A program made the position numbers and the translations under genes. Below, in pieces: positions 24,605 through 32,847 of a DNA stretch of 35,034 nt (position 1 is the first letter of the stretch; every line of letters begins with the position of its first letter). Where the stretch lies: the NCBI GenBank assembly GCA_947460175.1, contig CANHGW010000028.1:1-35034 (forward strand), read 5' to 3'. Under the pieces are notes generated by a model. It saw nothing but the letters and a program-made list of their open reading frames with translations, did no database searches and was not told the origin of the DNA. Source of the DNA: Bacteroidota bacterium. GTDB lineage: Bacteria; Bacteroidota; Bacteroidia; Chitinophagales; Chitinophagaceae.

Positions 24605-25582
24605 TTGATTTCAAATCGACAACTTATTGATAAAATAAATTCCTATGGAAAACAACAAAAACCGTTTTTTCTGGTAGTAGATTTTGAACAAAAGAATCCG
24701 CAATTGTTTGATATTGATCAATTACAAAACGAGCAAATAAGCGTTGCATTTCCAACATTTCAAACCAATGAGTCATCAAATAAAACCAAACTTGATAATA
24801 TCATTATTAATAAACAACCCATTTCATACGTAGAGTATAAAAAGGGATTTGATGTCGTACAACATAATTTACATTACGGCAATTCATTCCTTACAAATTA
24901 TACAACCTCTACACCCATTGAATTGAATTGTGATTTAAATACATTGTACGAACAAGCAACAGCAAAGTATAAAATCAATTTTAAAAATAAATGGATTTGT
25001 TTTTCGCCAGAAATCTTTGTTCAAACCAAGGCTCGAAAAATATATTCATATCCAATGAAAGGAACAATTGATGCTTCAATACCCAATGCTGAAAAAATTA
25101 TTTTAATTGATGCTAAAGAAAAAGCAGAGCATTATACTATAGTCGATTTAATACGAAATGATCTCAGTATGGTAGCACATCATATTCAAGTAAATAGATT
25201 TAGATATATAGACACCTTAAAAACATCTTCTAAAACATTGTTACAAGTTAGTTCAGAGATTTGTGGAGAATTGCCTATGGATTACCTTCATCATTTGGGC
25301 GATATAATTTTTACATTATTGCCAGCAGGTTCTATAAGTGGTGCACCAAAAGCAAAAACAATTGAAATAATACAAGAAGCCGAAAGCAAACCAAGAGGCT
25401 ATTATACTGGAGTGGCATTTTATTTTGATGGAAAAGAATTGGATAGTTGTGTCTTGATTCGATTTGTAGAAAAGATAAATAACAATTACTTTTATAAAAG
25501 TGGCGGAGGTATTACAACGAATAGTATACCAGAAAAAGAATATCAAGAATTAATAGACAAAATATATGTACCAAGTATTTGA
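24605..25582 (+). CDS. pabB: Aminodeoxychorismate synthase component I (PabB)
   Basis: A 325-residue chorismate-binding enzyme that aminates chorismate to 4-amino-4-deoxychorismate. Motifs include NSFLTNYTTSTPIEL, ICFSPEIFVQTK, YSYPMKGTIDASIPNAE, IVDLIRNDLSMVA, LLPAGSISGAPKAKTIEIIQ and YYTGVAFYFDGKELDSCVLI. The Lys of PMKGT is typical of PabB, where anthranilate synthase has Ala, and this fixes the call. Compared with full-length PabB (about 450) the N-terminal non-catalytic part is short, common in Bacteroidota. The start is probably TTG 24605; no in-frame ATG exists near it. It overlaps pabC by 17 bp and diverges from pabA across about 30 bp. Confidence 0.94.
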   Translation: MISNRQLIDKINSYGKQQKPFFLVVDFEQKNPQLFDIDQLQNEQISVAFPTFQTNESSNKTKLDNIIINKQPISYVEYKKGFDVVQHNLHYGNSFLTNYTTSTPIELNCDLNTLYEQATAKYKINFKNKWICFSPEIFVQTKARKIYSYPMKGTIDASIPNAEKIILIDAKEKAEHYTIVDLIRNDLSMVAHHIQVNRFRYIDTLKTSSKTLLQVSSEICGELPMDYLHHLGDIIFTLLPAGSISGAPKAKTIEIIQEAESKPRGYYTGVAFYFDGKELDSCVLIRFVEKINNNYFYKSGGGITTNSIPEKEYQELIDKIYVPSI

Positions 25583-26162
25583 ATCAATTAAAGTGTTGAA
25601 CGGCAAAGCCTTTAATCTACCGTACCATAAAGTGAGAATGGCCAAAACAGCACATGACTTGTGGGGAATAGAAAAATCGTACGATATTGATAAGGAGCTT
25701 TTGAAACTTGTACCCAAAAAAGGATTGTTTAAAATCAAAGTAAAATACCATCTTAAAAAAGGGGCTATGGAAATCATTCCATATACTCCAAAATCAACCG
25801 TTCGTCTTTTTTGCATCCGCAACGAATCGATTGAATATCCATATAAGTATATCGACCGTAGTTTATTTGATCGATATCTAAAAAACTTAAATCCGAACGA
25901 CGATATCTTATTTGTAAAAAACAATCGATTTACCGACACATCATATGCTAACATAGCCATGTGGAACGGAGAAGAATGGCATACACCTAGTACGCCATTG
26001 CTATATGGTACCAAACGACAGTTATTAATAGATACTAAAAAAATAATACCACAAGATATCACAATTGATCAACTCAAAAATTATCAGAAAATCAGTTTGA
26101 TTAATGCAATGCTTGATTTAAATGAAATGGTCATAAATGTGGACGATTTATCGATTCATTAA
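25566..26162 (+). CDS. pabC: Aminotransferase class IV, probable aminodeoxychorismate lyase (PabC)
   Basis: A 198-residue PLP enzyme expected to split 4-amino-4-deoxychorismate into p-aminobenzoate and pyruvate. It is shorter than most class IV aminotransferases (about 270) but keeps the core: FESIKVLNGKAFNLPYHKVR, a Lys in YPYKYIDRSLFDR that should bind PLP, NPNDDILFVKNNRFTDTSYA, NIAMWNGEEWHTPSTPLLYG, TKRQLLIDTK and ISLINAMLDL. The ATG at 25566 lies 17 bp inside pabB, a strong sign of co-translation and a common pathway. Its small size may reflect a minimal PabC type of Bacteroidota. The function is inferred from fold plus context; a branched-chain or D-amino-acid aminotransferase is less likely. 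Confidence 0.85.
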   Translation: MYQVFESIKVLNGKAFNLPYHKVRMAKTAHDLWGIEKSYDIDKELLKLVPKKGLFKIKVKYHLKKGAMEIIPYTPKSTVRLFCIRNESIEYPYKYIDRSLFDRYLKNLNPNDDILFVKNNRFTDTSYANIAMWNGEEWHTPSTPLLYGTKRQLLIDTKKIIPQDITIDQLKNYQKISLINAMLDLNEMVINVDDLSIH

Positions 26163-26206
26163 ATTTTAAATATTTAGTAGTAACTTAGTGCTATTAAATT
26201 TTTTTT

Positions 26207-28078
26207 ATGAAACGAATTTTTCTTTTGTTGCTGCTATTTATTCAAGCAATCAATACATTTGCTCAAGTTCAAAAAATGAATGGCGTATCAGGTAAGGCAA
26301 CCATTATTAATGCATCTGATAATACACATCCCGATTTTTATCCTTCATTGATCCATCTTGATCAACACCCAGTTCCTTCGGCCGAATATGGAAATAAAAA
26401 AGAAGAACTAAATCGATTGCGTGCTATACGCGAAGCCGAATTAAAGGAACTCAATTTACCACTAGAAAAAAAGTCACGCGCCACTGCTACAAATCCTGTT
26501 GTATTTAAAGGGATACAAGGCAATACAGCCAACAGTGTACCTAACGATAATGATATTGCCGTATCCAATGCAGGTAAGGTTGTAAGTGTTGTAAATTCTA
26601 ATATGCGTGTGTATGATGATACAGGAAAAATTTTAACAACCACTTCGTTGACTTCACTAGTTGCACCCATAGGTGTTTTCAGTTGGATATCTGACCCACG
26701 TGTGATTTATGATCCCGTAGCCGACCGATTTATATTGGTTTGCTTTTCAGGTAGTATCAGTTACGAATCCACTATTATTGTTGGCTTTACACAAACCAAC
26801 GATCCATCAGCTGCTTGGAATTTTTATACACTCAATGGAAATTCATTCAACGATTCTACATGGAGCGATTATCCTATTATAGCTATCAGCGACAAGGATT
26901 TATTTATTACATTCAATCAAGTGAAAGACAATGTAAGTTGGACAATAGGATTTAAGCAATCTGTAATTTGGCAAATAGATAAACAAACTGGTTATACAGC
27001 CAATCCACTTCTATATACGTTGTGGAGCAATATCAAATATGAAAATACCAACTTGCGTAATATTTGTCCTGCCAAATATCAAACAACTCCGATGGGAAAT
27101 AATATGTACTTCCTTACCCTTCGAAATGTGGCAGCTACCAACGATTCGGTTTTTGTAACAGAAATTACCAACTCCTATGCTAGTGGAACCGCTACTCTGC
27201 AACAACGATTACTCAAGACACCCGTAGCATATGGCTTTCCACCCAATGCGCGCGAAAAACATCCAACCAATGGAATTGTACAATACCTCATGACGAATGA
27301 TGCCCGTGTATTGGCTGCTATTTATGAAAATGACTATATCCATTTTGGATCCAATACAGTGAATCCTCAATATATGAATGCAGGAGTCTATCTCGGTACG
27401 ATTAAAAATATTAGCAGTGCCACGCCGCTTGTATCTGCCGATATTGTATCGAGTGCTACTATGGAATATGGCTATCCATCGATGACTTACGTAGGTTCAT
27501 GGGCGCAAGATCATCGAGTATTGTATACGTTCTCACATTGTGTAACCGATAGTCTTCCCGGTACAAGTGTTGTTTACAAAGATGTAAATGAAAACTATTC
27601 AGACATATTACGTGTAAAGGACGGCATTTCGTATATCAATCAATTGGCCGATTCCAATGAACGATGGGGCGATTATACCAATATTCAAAAAATGTATAAC
27701 CGACCTAGTAGAGCTTATTTATCAGGCTCATGGGGAAAATTAAATATTATGAATTGCTGGATTAGTGTAATTGATATTATGGATTGGCCTTTGAATACCT
27801 CTACGCTCAATGAGGAAAATAATACGAATACTGTATATCCAAATCCTATTACCGACAATCGATTTACTACTCAGTTTGAAATGAAAGAAGCCGGACATGT
27901 TCGATTTGAATTGTATGATATGAGTGGAAAGCTAGTATATAAAATTATGGACACGTATGTAAAAAAAGGTAAGAATGAATATTCTATATCTACTTCCGAA
28001 TTGAGTAAAGGAATCTATATTTTTAAAGTCAACAGCGATCAAGGAACGATAGCATCCCATAAAATAACTGTGGAGTAA
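26207..28078 (+). CDS. Secreted propeller-like protein with T9SS sorting domain
   Basis: The 623-residue product has a signal peptide (MKRIFLLLLLFIQAINTFA) and a Lys/Glu-rich linker (about 65-95). A region with repeated strand patterns typical of a sialidase-like or other beta-propeller follows: NSVPNDNDIAVSNAGKVVSV, DPRVIYDPVADRFILVCFSG, VGFTQTNDPSAAWNFYTLNG and SDYPIIAISDKDLFITFNQV. I see no catalytic Asp-box series, so I do not call an enzyme. The C-terminal 85 residues (VYPNPITDNRFTTQFEM, FELYDMSGKLVYKIMD, KGIYIFKVNSDQG) form a Por type A sorting domain. It starts 44 bp after pabC and ends 15 bp before the Crp/Fnr gene. The role is unknown; a surface protein is certain only by its sorting signals. 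Confidence 0.85.
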   Translation: MKRIFLLLLLFIQAINTFAQVQKMNGVSGKATIINASDNTHPDFYPSLIHLDQHPVPSAEYGNKKEELNRLRAIREAELKELNLPLEKKSRATATNPVVFKGIQGNTANSVPNDNDIAVSNAGKVVSVVNSNMRVYDDTGKILTTTSLTSLVAPIGVFSWISDPRVIYDPVADRFILVCFSGSISYESTIIVGFTQTNDPSAAWNFYTLNGNSFNDSTWSDYPIIAISDKDLFITFNQVKDNVSWTIGFKQSVIWQIDKQTGYTANPLLYTLWSNIKYENTNLRNICPAKYQTTPMGNNMYFLTLRNVAATNDSVFVTEITNSYASGTATLQQRLLKTPVAYGFPPNAREKHPTNGIVQYLMTNDARVLAAIYENDYIHFGSNTVNPQYMNAGVYLGTIKNISSATPLVSADIVSSATMEYGYPSMTYVGSWAQDHRVLYTFSHCVTDSLPGTSVVYKDVNENYSDILRVKDGISYINQLADSNERWGDYTNIQKMYNRPSRAYLSGSWGKLNIMNCWISVIDIMDWPLNTSTLNEENNTNTVYPNPITDNRFTTQFEMKEAGHVRFELYDMSGKLVYKIMDTYVKKGKNEYSISTSELSKGIYIFKVNSDQGTIASHKITVE

Positions 28079-28093
28079 ATAACAATAATCACA

Positions 28094-28720
28094 ATGACAT
28101 ACGAGGAGTTGCTGTTAAAAAAATTAGGGTTTCTTGAAAAAGAATTACTAGAGCAATTGCTTGAACAATCTACTATTAAAGAATTCCCGGCCGGTATCGA
28201 ATTAGTTAGAACAGGACAATATGTAAAAGTGATACCAATTGTATTATCGGGTTTGGTAAAAGTGCTTACTCAACACGAAGACAAAGAATACTTGTTGTAT
28301 TATATCAAACCAAACGAAAGTTGTGTAATGTCGTTGACAGCAGGTATTAAACGACAACAAAGTTTGATAGAAGCCATTACAGAAACTGAATCAGTCTTAT
28401 TACTAATACCTTCAGATAAAATCGAACATTGGATTGATCAATATCCTCGACTCAACAAACTATTTTATCAGCAATATGAAGATCGATATACAGATATGAT
28501 TGAAACAGTGCACCATTTATTATTTGACAAATTGGACAAACGAATCATTCATTATTTAAAAGAAAAATCAGAAACCTTGAATCAAAATCCAATTAAAATT
28601 TCACATAGACAAATAGCACAAGACCTCGGAACAGCGCGTGAGGTGGTGAGTCGTGTGATGAAGCAACTCGAGCGCGACCATCTGGTAAAGCAATTGCCCG
28701 ATGCTATTCAACTGTTATAA
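28094..28720 (+). CDS. Crp/Fnr-family transcriptional regulator
   Basis: A 208-residue regulator with a cyclic-nucleotide-binding fold at about 20-120 (FPAGIELVRTGQYVKVIPIV, LSGLVKVLTQHEDKEYLLYY, IKPNESCVMSL). A dimer helix follows (IETVHHLLFDKLDKRIIHYL), then a winged helix at about 150-208 with recognition region KISHRQIAQDLGTAREVVSR and VMKQLERDHLV. It lacks the Cys cluster of oxygen-sensing Fnr and the canonical cAMP-contacting residues are not evident, so the ligand is unknown. A Crp-type palindrome GGTGACT-CA-AGTCACC lies 15 bp past its stop, in front of the DUF2892 gene, which is its most obvious candidate target. Confidence 0.92.
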   Translation: MTYEELLLKKLGFLEKELLEQLLEQSTIKEFPAGIELVRTGQYVKVIPIVLSGLVKVLTQHEDKEYLLYYIKPNESCVMSLTAGIKRQQSLIEAITETESVLLLIPSDKIEHWIDQYPRLNKLFYQQYEDRYTDMIETVHHLLFDKLDKRIIHYLKEKSETLNQNPIKISHRQIAQDLGTAREVVSRVMKQLERDHLVKQLPDAIQLL

Positions 28721-28734
28721 TTATTTTTTAGGTT

Positions 28735-28750
28735 GGTGACTCAAGTCACC
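28735..28750. promoter_or_regulatory. Crp-type operator
   Basis: GGTGACT-CA-AGTCACC is a perfect palindrome with core GTGA-N6-TCAC, the spacing of Crp sites (TGTGA-N6-TCACA). Its centre is about 34 bp upstream of the -7 element centre at 28773-28780, so near -41 from the inferred start, the class II activator position. It adjoins a Crp/Fnr-family gene. Confidence 0.55.
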
Positions 28751-28772
28751 GATTTCTAGTTTCTACACAAAT

Positions 28773-28780
28773 TACCTTTG
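28773..28780 (+). promoter_or_regulatory. -7 promoter element of the DUF2892 gene
   Basis: TACCTTTG is an exact TAnnTTTG match. The -33 position holds only a weak TTTC at 28753-28756, consistent with activator dependence. The leader to the ATG at 28901 would be about 115 nt. Confidence 0.5.
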
Positions 28781-28900
28781 TATTGCAATGAGGATGTTGA
28801 ATAAGATTACAAGTTGAACCATCGTTTACGTTTTGTATATCTTAATTACATTTCTCGTTGTAGAAACTATTCAATTATTAAACAATTAAAAAAATTTATT

Positions 28901-29110
28901 ATGAAAAAGAACATGGGAACTGCAGATCGTATCATACGAATAGTAGCCGCAATTGTATTAGCCGCATTGTATTTTTCGGGAACTGTAACAGGCACAGCAG
29001 GTATTATAATGGTCGTGTTAGCCGCAGTATTTGTATTGACAAGTGCAGTTAGTTTCTGTCCATTGTATACCTTGGTAGGAGCATCAACTTGCCCGACAGA
29101 AAAAAGCTAA
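28901..29110 (+). CDS. Small two-helix membrane protein, DUF2892 (YgaP-like)
   Basis: A 69-residue protein with family signature MKKNMGTADRIIRIVAAIV at the start, a second membrane helix (TAGIIMVVLAAVFVLTSAVS) and FCPLYTLVGASTC near the end, matching the YgaP-like transmembrane domain. In other bacteria this domain is fused to or encoded beside rhodanese sulfurtransferases; none is visible here. ATG 28901 is preferred to the in-frame upstream ATG at 28814 because family homology begins there. The promoter with a Crp-type palindrome at 28735-28780 and the preceding Crp/Fnr gene suggest activation by that regulator. About 150 bp of non-coding DNA follows. Confidence 0.88.
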   Translation: MKKNMGTADRIIRIVAAIVLAALYFSGTVTGTAGIIMVVLAAVFVLTSAVSFCPLYTLVGASTCPTEKS

Positions 29111-29262
29111 ACCCAGAATCAGCCCCGGTGAAAAATCGAGGCTGAAACGATTAAGAAACTGTAAGTCATATATTAAATATTTAAACAACATTTTCTAAAT
29201 CGGGGTAACCCCAACTAACACGCTAGAATTTTTGTTCCTCAAATCCTATCGCGTAACTTGGG

Positions 29263-31443
29263 TTAAACTGTTTCTTTCGCAAAATAATCCAATGCCAATG
29301 AAATCATTGCATATGAAAACTGATTGTTGAGTGACTCTCTCAATTCTTTGGTAGAAGCTGGTTTAGTATCGATATGTGTTTGATGAATAAGCTCAAGCTG
29401 TTCGAGTGTGAGTAATTGAAATATATCTATTTCACCTTTTTTCACAAACTCAGCTAAATGGCCTTCAATCGTACTCAAAGCAAGATTGCGCTTAGTAGCT
29501 ATTTCGGTAATACTTTTGCCTGCCATAAAGTAGGCAAAAGTTTCCTTAGCACTATCACCTTTGGTTTTCTTTACACTCAGATTAGGAAATGGTTTAGCAT
29601 CTTTGGTATAATGTTGAATGCCATCGGCCAACAGTGTAGAGTCAAACGTACTCTTTTGCAATTCATCAATTTTACCCCAAAGTGAACTTTCAAACTGTTG
29701 AAGTTCTTCTGTATATTTTTTTATTCGCTTAGCACCTTTTATTGCTGTGATATATGCATCGAAGGGTAGTATAAGATCATTGTGTATTGAGCGTGTAAAA
29801 AATTCAATTGCTTTTCGTGTTCGTTGAACAAGGGCATTCGAATTTTGACTAAATGCAAGATCGTTGAACAGGGATTGAAGTTGAACTAAAAATTTATCAG
29901 CAACTTCTTTTTGTGATTTTGTTTTTTCAATCAAATCTTTACAAAATAAATTGGCTTCGTCAGCATTAGGCAATGACTTGCACTGTAAAGTAGCTTGATG
30001 AAATAAATACACTGCATCCAACATTTTTTTCCAATTGAACAAATGAATTAATCGTTCGGTTTGATAATGATATCGTTCTTCGGTCAGTGTTCGTTCCAGT
30101 GTACTTTCCGATTGTTCGTTCATATTGAAATCATAAATACGATAATCGCTATGAAGCGAACGAGGAGTAATTTGTGAATGCAATACCAAACCTTGCAATG
30201 AAGTACAACGACTCAATGCTACATATACTTGACCAGCTGCAAAGGATTGGCCTGCATCGATGATTGCATGTTCAAACGTTAACCCCTGGCTTTTGTGTAT
30301 GGTGATAGCCCAAGCTAGTCGAAGCGGAATTTGTATAAATTGCCCCAATACTTTTTCTTCAATCTCGTTGGTTTCGGGGCTAATAGTATAACTAATATTA
30401 TCCCAGGTTTCTCGTTCTACTTGGAGTGTTTCTTTGGTATCTGGAAACTTAACGGTAATTTCTCCATGTTGTATTTTTTCAATAGTTACGATTTTCCCAT
30501 TGTAGTATCGCTTTTCAATACTACTATCGTTTTTGATAAACATCACTTGTGCGCCTTCTTTCAACTGAAGGGTCATATCGGTTGGCAATTGTTTGTCGCC
30601 AAAATCATTTTTTATTTCACCCTTAAATTCATGAACAGGTGTTTTAAGTTTATCTAATTCTTCTTTATTGATAGTATCGGCTTTGTAATTGTGACTGGTG
30701 AGCGTTATGTATTTATTGGTATTGTCGTAAAAGTTGGGTTGATATCGTTCGTTTAAGCGTTCGTAATCATCGTGTGTGAGATTATTATTTCTCAGATTAT
30801 TTAAAAGATCGATAAACGACTGTTCATTTTGTCGATAGATTTTTTTGAGTTCTATAAAGATCGGTTGAGTTTCTTCAAGCACCTTCGCATGGAAGAAAAA
30901 AGGGCTTTTGTAATGTTCGTCCAACAGTTCTTTTTCAGAATGGGTTACCACAGGAGGCAATTGATATAAATCACCAATCAATAAAACCTGTACACCACCA
31001 AATGGTTTTTGATTTCGACGGACTGAGCGAAGTATTGTATCGATGGCATCTAACATATCACTTCGCAACATACTTACTTCATCTATGATGAGTAATTCAA
31101 GCTCTTCGATTATTTTACGTTTGATATTAGTAAGTCGAAGATTTTTCAATAACGTAGTACGATTGGCCACGTTGTCATTCATGCCAAATCCCTTAGGTAT
31201 ATGAGGTACATAGGGTCCAAAAGGTAATTGAAAAAATGAATGCATGGTTACACCGCCCGCATTGATGGCTGCTACTCCAGTAGGCGCAACCACTATCATG
31301 CGTTTGGAGCAATGTTGTTTTACATATTTCAAAAAGGTAGTCTTACCTGTACCGGCTTTTCCGGTGAGGTATAATGGACATTGGGTATCATTGACAAAGT
31401 CAAAGGCTAATTTGAAATGTTTATTCTGTGAATCTAAAATCAT
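29263..31443 (-). CDS. PIF1-like DNA helicase with C-terminal helix-turn-helix
   Basis: A 726-residue superfamily 1 helicase that should unwind DNA 5' to 3'. Walker A is GKAGTGKT at residues 28-35. Then come VVAPTGVAAINAGGVTMHSF (motif Ia region), LELLIIDEVSMLRSDMLDAI (Walker B), LLIGDLYQLPPVV (motif III), and near 385 IPLRLAWAITIHKSQGLTFE followed by QVYVALSRCTSLQGLVLHS (motifs V and VI). The tail from about 640 (GDSAKETFAYFMAGKSITEI, ATKRNLALSTIEGHLAEFVK) is a helix-turn-helix like that at the end of some RecQ proteins, perhaps for DNA binding. It has its own promoter 4 nt upstream of the ATG. Its cellular substrate is unknown. Confidence 0.92.
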   Translation of the reverse strand: MILDSQNKHFKLAFDFVNDTQCPLYLTGKAGTGKTTFLKYVKQHCSKRMIVVAPTGVAAINAGGVTMHSFFQLPFGPYVPHIPKGFGMNDNVANRTTLLKNLRLTNIKRKIIEELELLIIDEVSMLRSDMLDAIDTILRSVRRNQKPFGGVQVLLIGDLYQLPPVVTHSEKELLDEHYKSPFFFHAKVLEETQPIFIELKKIYRQNEQSFIDLLNNLRNNNLTHDDYERLNERYQPNFYDNTNKYITLTSHNYKADTINKEELDKLKTPVHEFKGEIKNDFGDKQLPTDMTLQLKEGAQVMFIKNDSSIEKRYYNGKIVTIEKIQHGEITVKFPDTKETLQVERETWDNISYTISPETNEIEEKVLGQFIQIPLRLAWAITIHKSQGLTFEHAIIDAGQSFAAGQVYVALSRCTSLQGLVLHSQITPRSLHSDYRIYDFNMNEQSESTLERTLTEERYHYQTERLIHLFNWKKMLDAVYLFHQATLQCKSLPNADEANLFCKDLIEKTKSQKEVADKFLVQLQSLFNDLAFSQNSNALVQRTRKAIEFFTRSIHNDLILPFDAYITAIKGAKRIKKYTEELQQFESSLWGKIDELQKSTFDSTLLADGIQHYTKDAKPFPNLSVKKTKGDSAKETFAYFMAGKSITEIATKRNLALSTIEGHLAEFVKKGEIDIFQLLTLEQLELIHQTHIDTKPASTKELRESLNNQFSYAMISLALDYFAKETV

Positions 31444-31447
31444 CGTA

Positions 31448-31478
31448 TAAATCTAATTTTTTTCTAGCCAACTACAAA
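31448..31478 (-). promoter_or_regulatory. Promoter of the PIF1-like helicase gene
   Basis: On the minus strand TTTG (31475-31478), a 19-bp spacer and TAGATTTA (31448-31455, 7 of 8 to consensus) lie directly before the ATG at 31443, with only 4 nt between. A leaderless transcript is implied. Confidence 0.55.
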
Positions 31479-31485
31479 CAATTCA

Positions 31486-31962
31486 TTAATGTATACAGCC
31501 TGTATATACTTTTGATTGTTTGACATAGGCATCTTTAATAATTTTTTTTGCTTTTGTTAGCATAGGTTTTGTTTGTGCATTTCCCAATTCGTAGGAGGCT
31601 GCTACAACAATATAGTATCCTTCTTTGAAGCCAAGGAAAGAAGAACTGTATTCAATACTAATATAAGACCCATCTTCATAATGACCACGTGGTACATAAC
31701 ATGGATAGAATCCAAAAGTACCTTCGCACTCCGAACGAGAATCGGATAATCCAAGTTCTTTGTTGGGTTTAAGATTTCGTAAATCCATTTTAAGTCCTAG
31801 TTTAGTTGAGGCAGACTTGGCAATGGCTAAAGCCTTGTTGTAGTCTTTGCCCGAATGCAGAATTAAAAACTCTTTGGTGACTGTTTCATTCAGTGGATCT
31901 TGGTTTTGTGCAAATGATGCTATTGCAAAAAAGATTGCAATGAGTGTGAGAAAAGGTTTCAT
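31486..31962 (-). CDS. Small exported protein of unknown function
   Basis: A 158-residue protein with a signal peptide (MKPFLTLIAIFFAIASFAQ). The mature part starts with ETVTKEFLILHSGKDYNKAL and a helix (AIAKSASTKLGLKMDLRNL). Then comes a Cys/aromatic segment (SECEGTFGFYPCYVPRG) and beta strands (YISIEYSSSFLGFKEGYYIV, VAASY), ending in a Lys-rich helix and TGCIH. Two Cys in ECEGTFGFYPC could form a disulfide, with a third close to the C-terminus. The layout recalls SPOR-like small domains (FxILHSGKxYxxAxxxA) but I cannot assign a family. It lies between the helicase and ssb genes on the same strand, behind the ssb terminator. Confidence 0.7.
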   Translation of the reverse strand: MKPFLTLIAIFFAIASFAQNQDPLNETVTKEFLILHSGKDYNKALAIAKSASTKLGLKMDLRNLKPNKELGLSDSRSECEGTFGFYPCYVPRGHYEDGSYISIEYSSSFLGFKEGYYIVVAASYELGNAQTKPMLTKAKKIIKDAYVKQSKVYTGCIH

Positions 31963-32022
31963 GGTATTGATTTGTTTTTACGAAGCTACTCAATATTTTT
32001 TAAAAATTCCAAGCGTTAACGT

Positions 32023-32037
32023 CTATACTGTGTATAG
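32023..32037. promoter_or_regulatory. Short palindrome upstream of the small exported protein gene
   Basis: CTATAC-TGT-GTATAG is a perfect 6-3-6 inverted repeat about 60 bp before the ATG at 31962 and just past the ssb terminator. It could be an operator for the small exported protein gene; no partner copy is seen. Confidence 0.3.
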
Positions 32038-32042
32038 CTAAA

Positions 32043-32082
32043 AACAAAAAAACCAGCCGCACTTGAATAATCGTGCAGCTGG
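32043..32082 (-). terminator. Intrinsic terminator of ssb
   Basis: CCAGC-C-GCAC (32053-32062) pairs with GTGC-A-GCTGG (32073-32082) with one mismatch and a 10-nt loop. On the minus strand a T7 tract and further T-rich sequence follow. It starts 15 nt past the ssb stop. Confidence 0.9.
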
Positions 32083-32097
32083 CTAGTAGGTGCATAT

Positions 32098-32442
32098 TTA
32101 TGATTGCACTTTTTTATCCAATAAAAGTATTTCATTCACGACTACTTCTGTGATGTAGCGTTTGATACCATCTTTATCGGTATAATCTCTGTGTGTGAGT
32201 TTACCTTCAATGGCTATTTCACTTCCTTTATTCAAGAATTGCTCCGCTAACTCGGCTACTTTTCCCCATGCTACTAGGTTGTGCCATTGTGTTTCAGTGA
32301 CACGCTCACCGTTTTCTTTTTTGTAACTTTCGTTGGTAGCCATGCTAAAGCGAGCTACTTTTTTACCATTATCGGTGTTTTTAATTTCAGGAGCGTTACC
32401 TAAATTACCAATCAATTGAACTTTGTTTTTTAATGCGTACAT
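32098..32442 (-). CDS. ssb: Single-stranded DNA-binding protein, short form without acidic tip
   Basis: A 114-residue single OB-fold SSB. The fold is clear: MYALKNKVQLIGNLGNAPEI, GKKVARFSMATNESYK, ETQWHNLVAWGKVAELAEQF, LNKGSEIAIEGKLTHRDYTD and KRYITEVVVNEILLLD. It stops right after the OB fold with DKKVQS and lacks the disordered linker and the acidic DDDIPF-type tip through which housekeeping SSBs recruit partners. Most likely an accessory paralogue of a longer chromosomal SSB elsewhere. It ends in a strong terminator and starts toward a 670-bp gap containing operator-like palindromes. A possible -7 box (TAGGTTTG, minus, 32583-32590) is 140 nt upstream of its ATG. Confidence 0.93.
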   Translation of the reverse strand: MYALKNKVQLIGNLGNAPEIKNTDNGKKVARFSMATNESYKKENGERVTETQWHNLVAWGKVAELAEQFLNKGSEIAIEGKLTHRDYTDKDGIKRYITEVVVNEILLLDKKVQS

Positions 32443-32620
32443 GATGTTTAAATTTTTTTTGTTTTAAGATTTATTTATTTCGGTCGTTACGTGTAGGTGA
32501 TGTTCGATGTACAAACGGACTAGTATTGGTTGTGTATCGATATCGCTGTTTCGAATTGACAATGCAAAGGTGCAGCGGCATGCAAACCTAAGTCGGAGAT
32601 TAAGTGTTTACTCCCGAAGC

Positions 32621-32640
32621 TAAGCGATTATAAGCGATTA
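32621..32640. repeat. Exact tandem decamer
   Basis: TAAGCGATTA occurs twice head to tail without a gap, and the sequence continues with ATG. It may be a replication slippage product or a direct-repeat binding site. Confidence 0.5.
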
Positions 32641-32793
32641 ATGTCGGATAGATGTTAGTAAAATCAATAGTTTGGAGAAAATAGTCGTTATAAAGAATTA
32701 TGTAAAAAAAAGGATTCAAATTGGATAAATTCCTAAAAAGAGTGATTTTCAACTAGACAAATCTTGATTATGTATAATTTCCATAATTTATTT

Positions 32794-32809
32794 CCGAACT
32801 ATAGTTCGG
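32794..32809. promoter_or_regulatory. Operator-like palindrome, copy 1
   Basis: CCGAACTATAGTTCGG is a perfect 16-bp palindrome between ssb and the ECF sigma gene. A near copy with longer arms lies 61 bp further on (centre to centre). Confidence 0.5.
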
Positions 32810-32847
32810 TTTTATTACCAAATTGTTCATTTTATTCTAATTATACC

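Noticed and set aside
29119-29145. Hairpin TCAGCC...GGCTGA after the DUF2892 gene as terminator
   Set aside because: Only a 6-bp stem with a 15-nt loop and no T-run on either strand. Too weak to list as a terminator.
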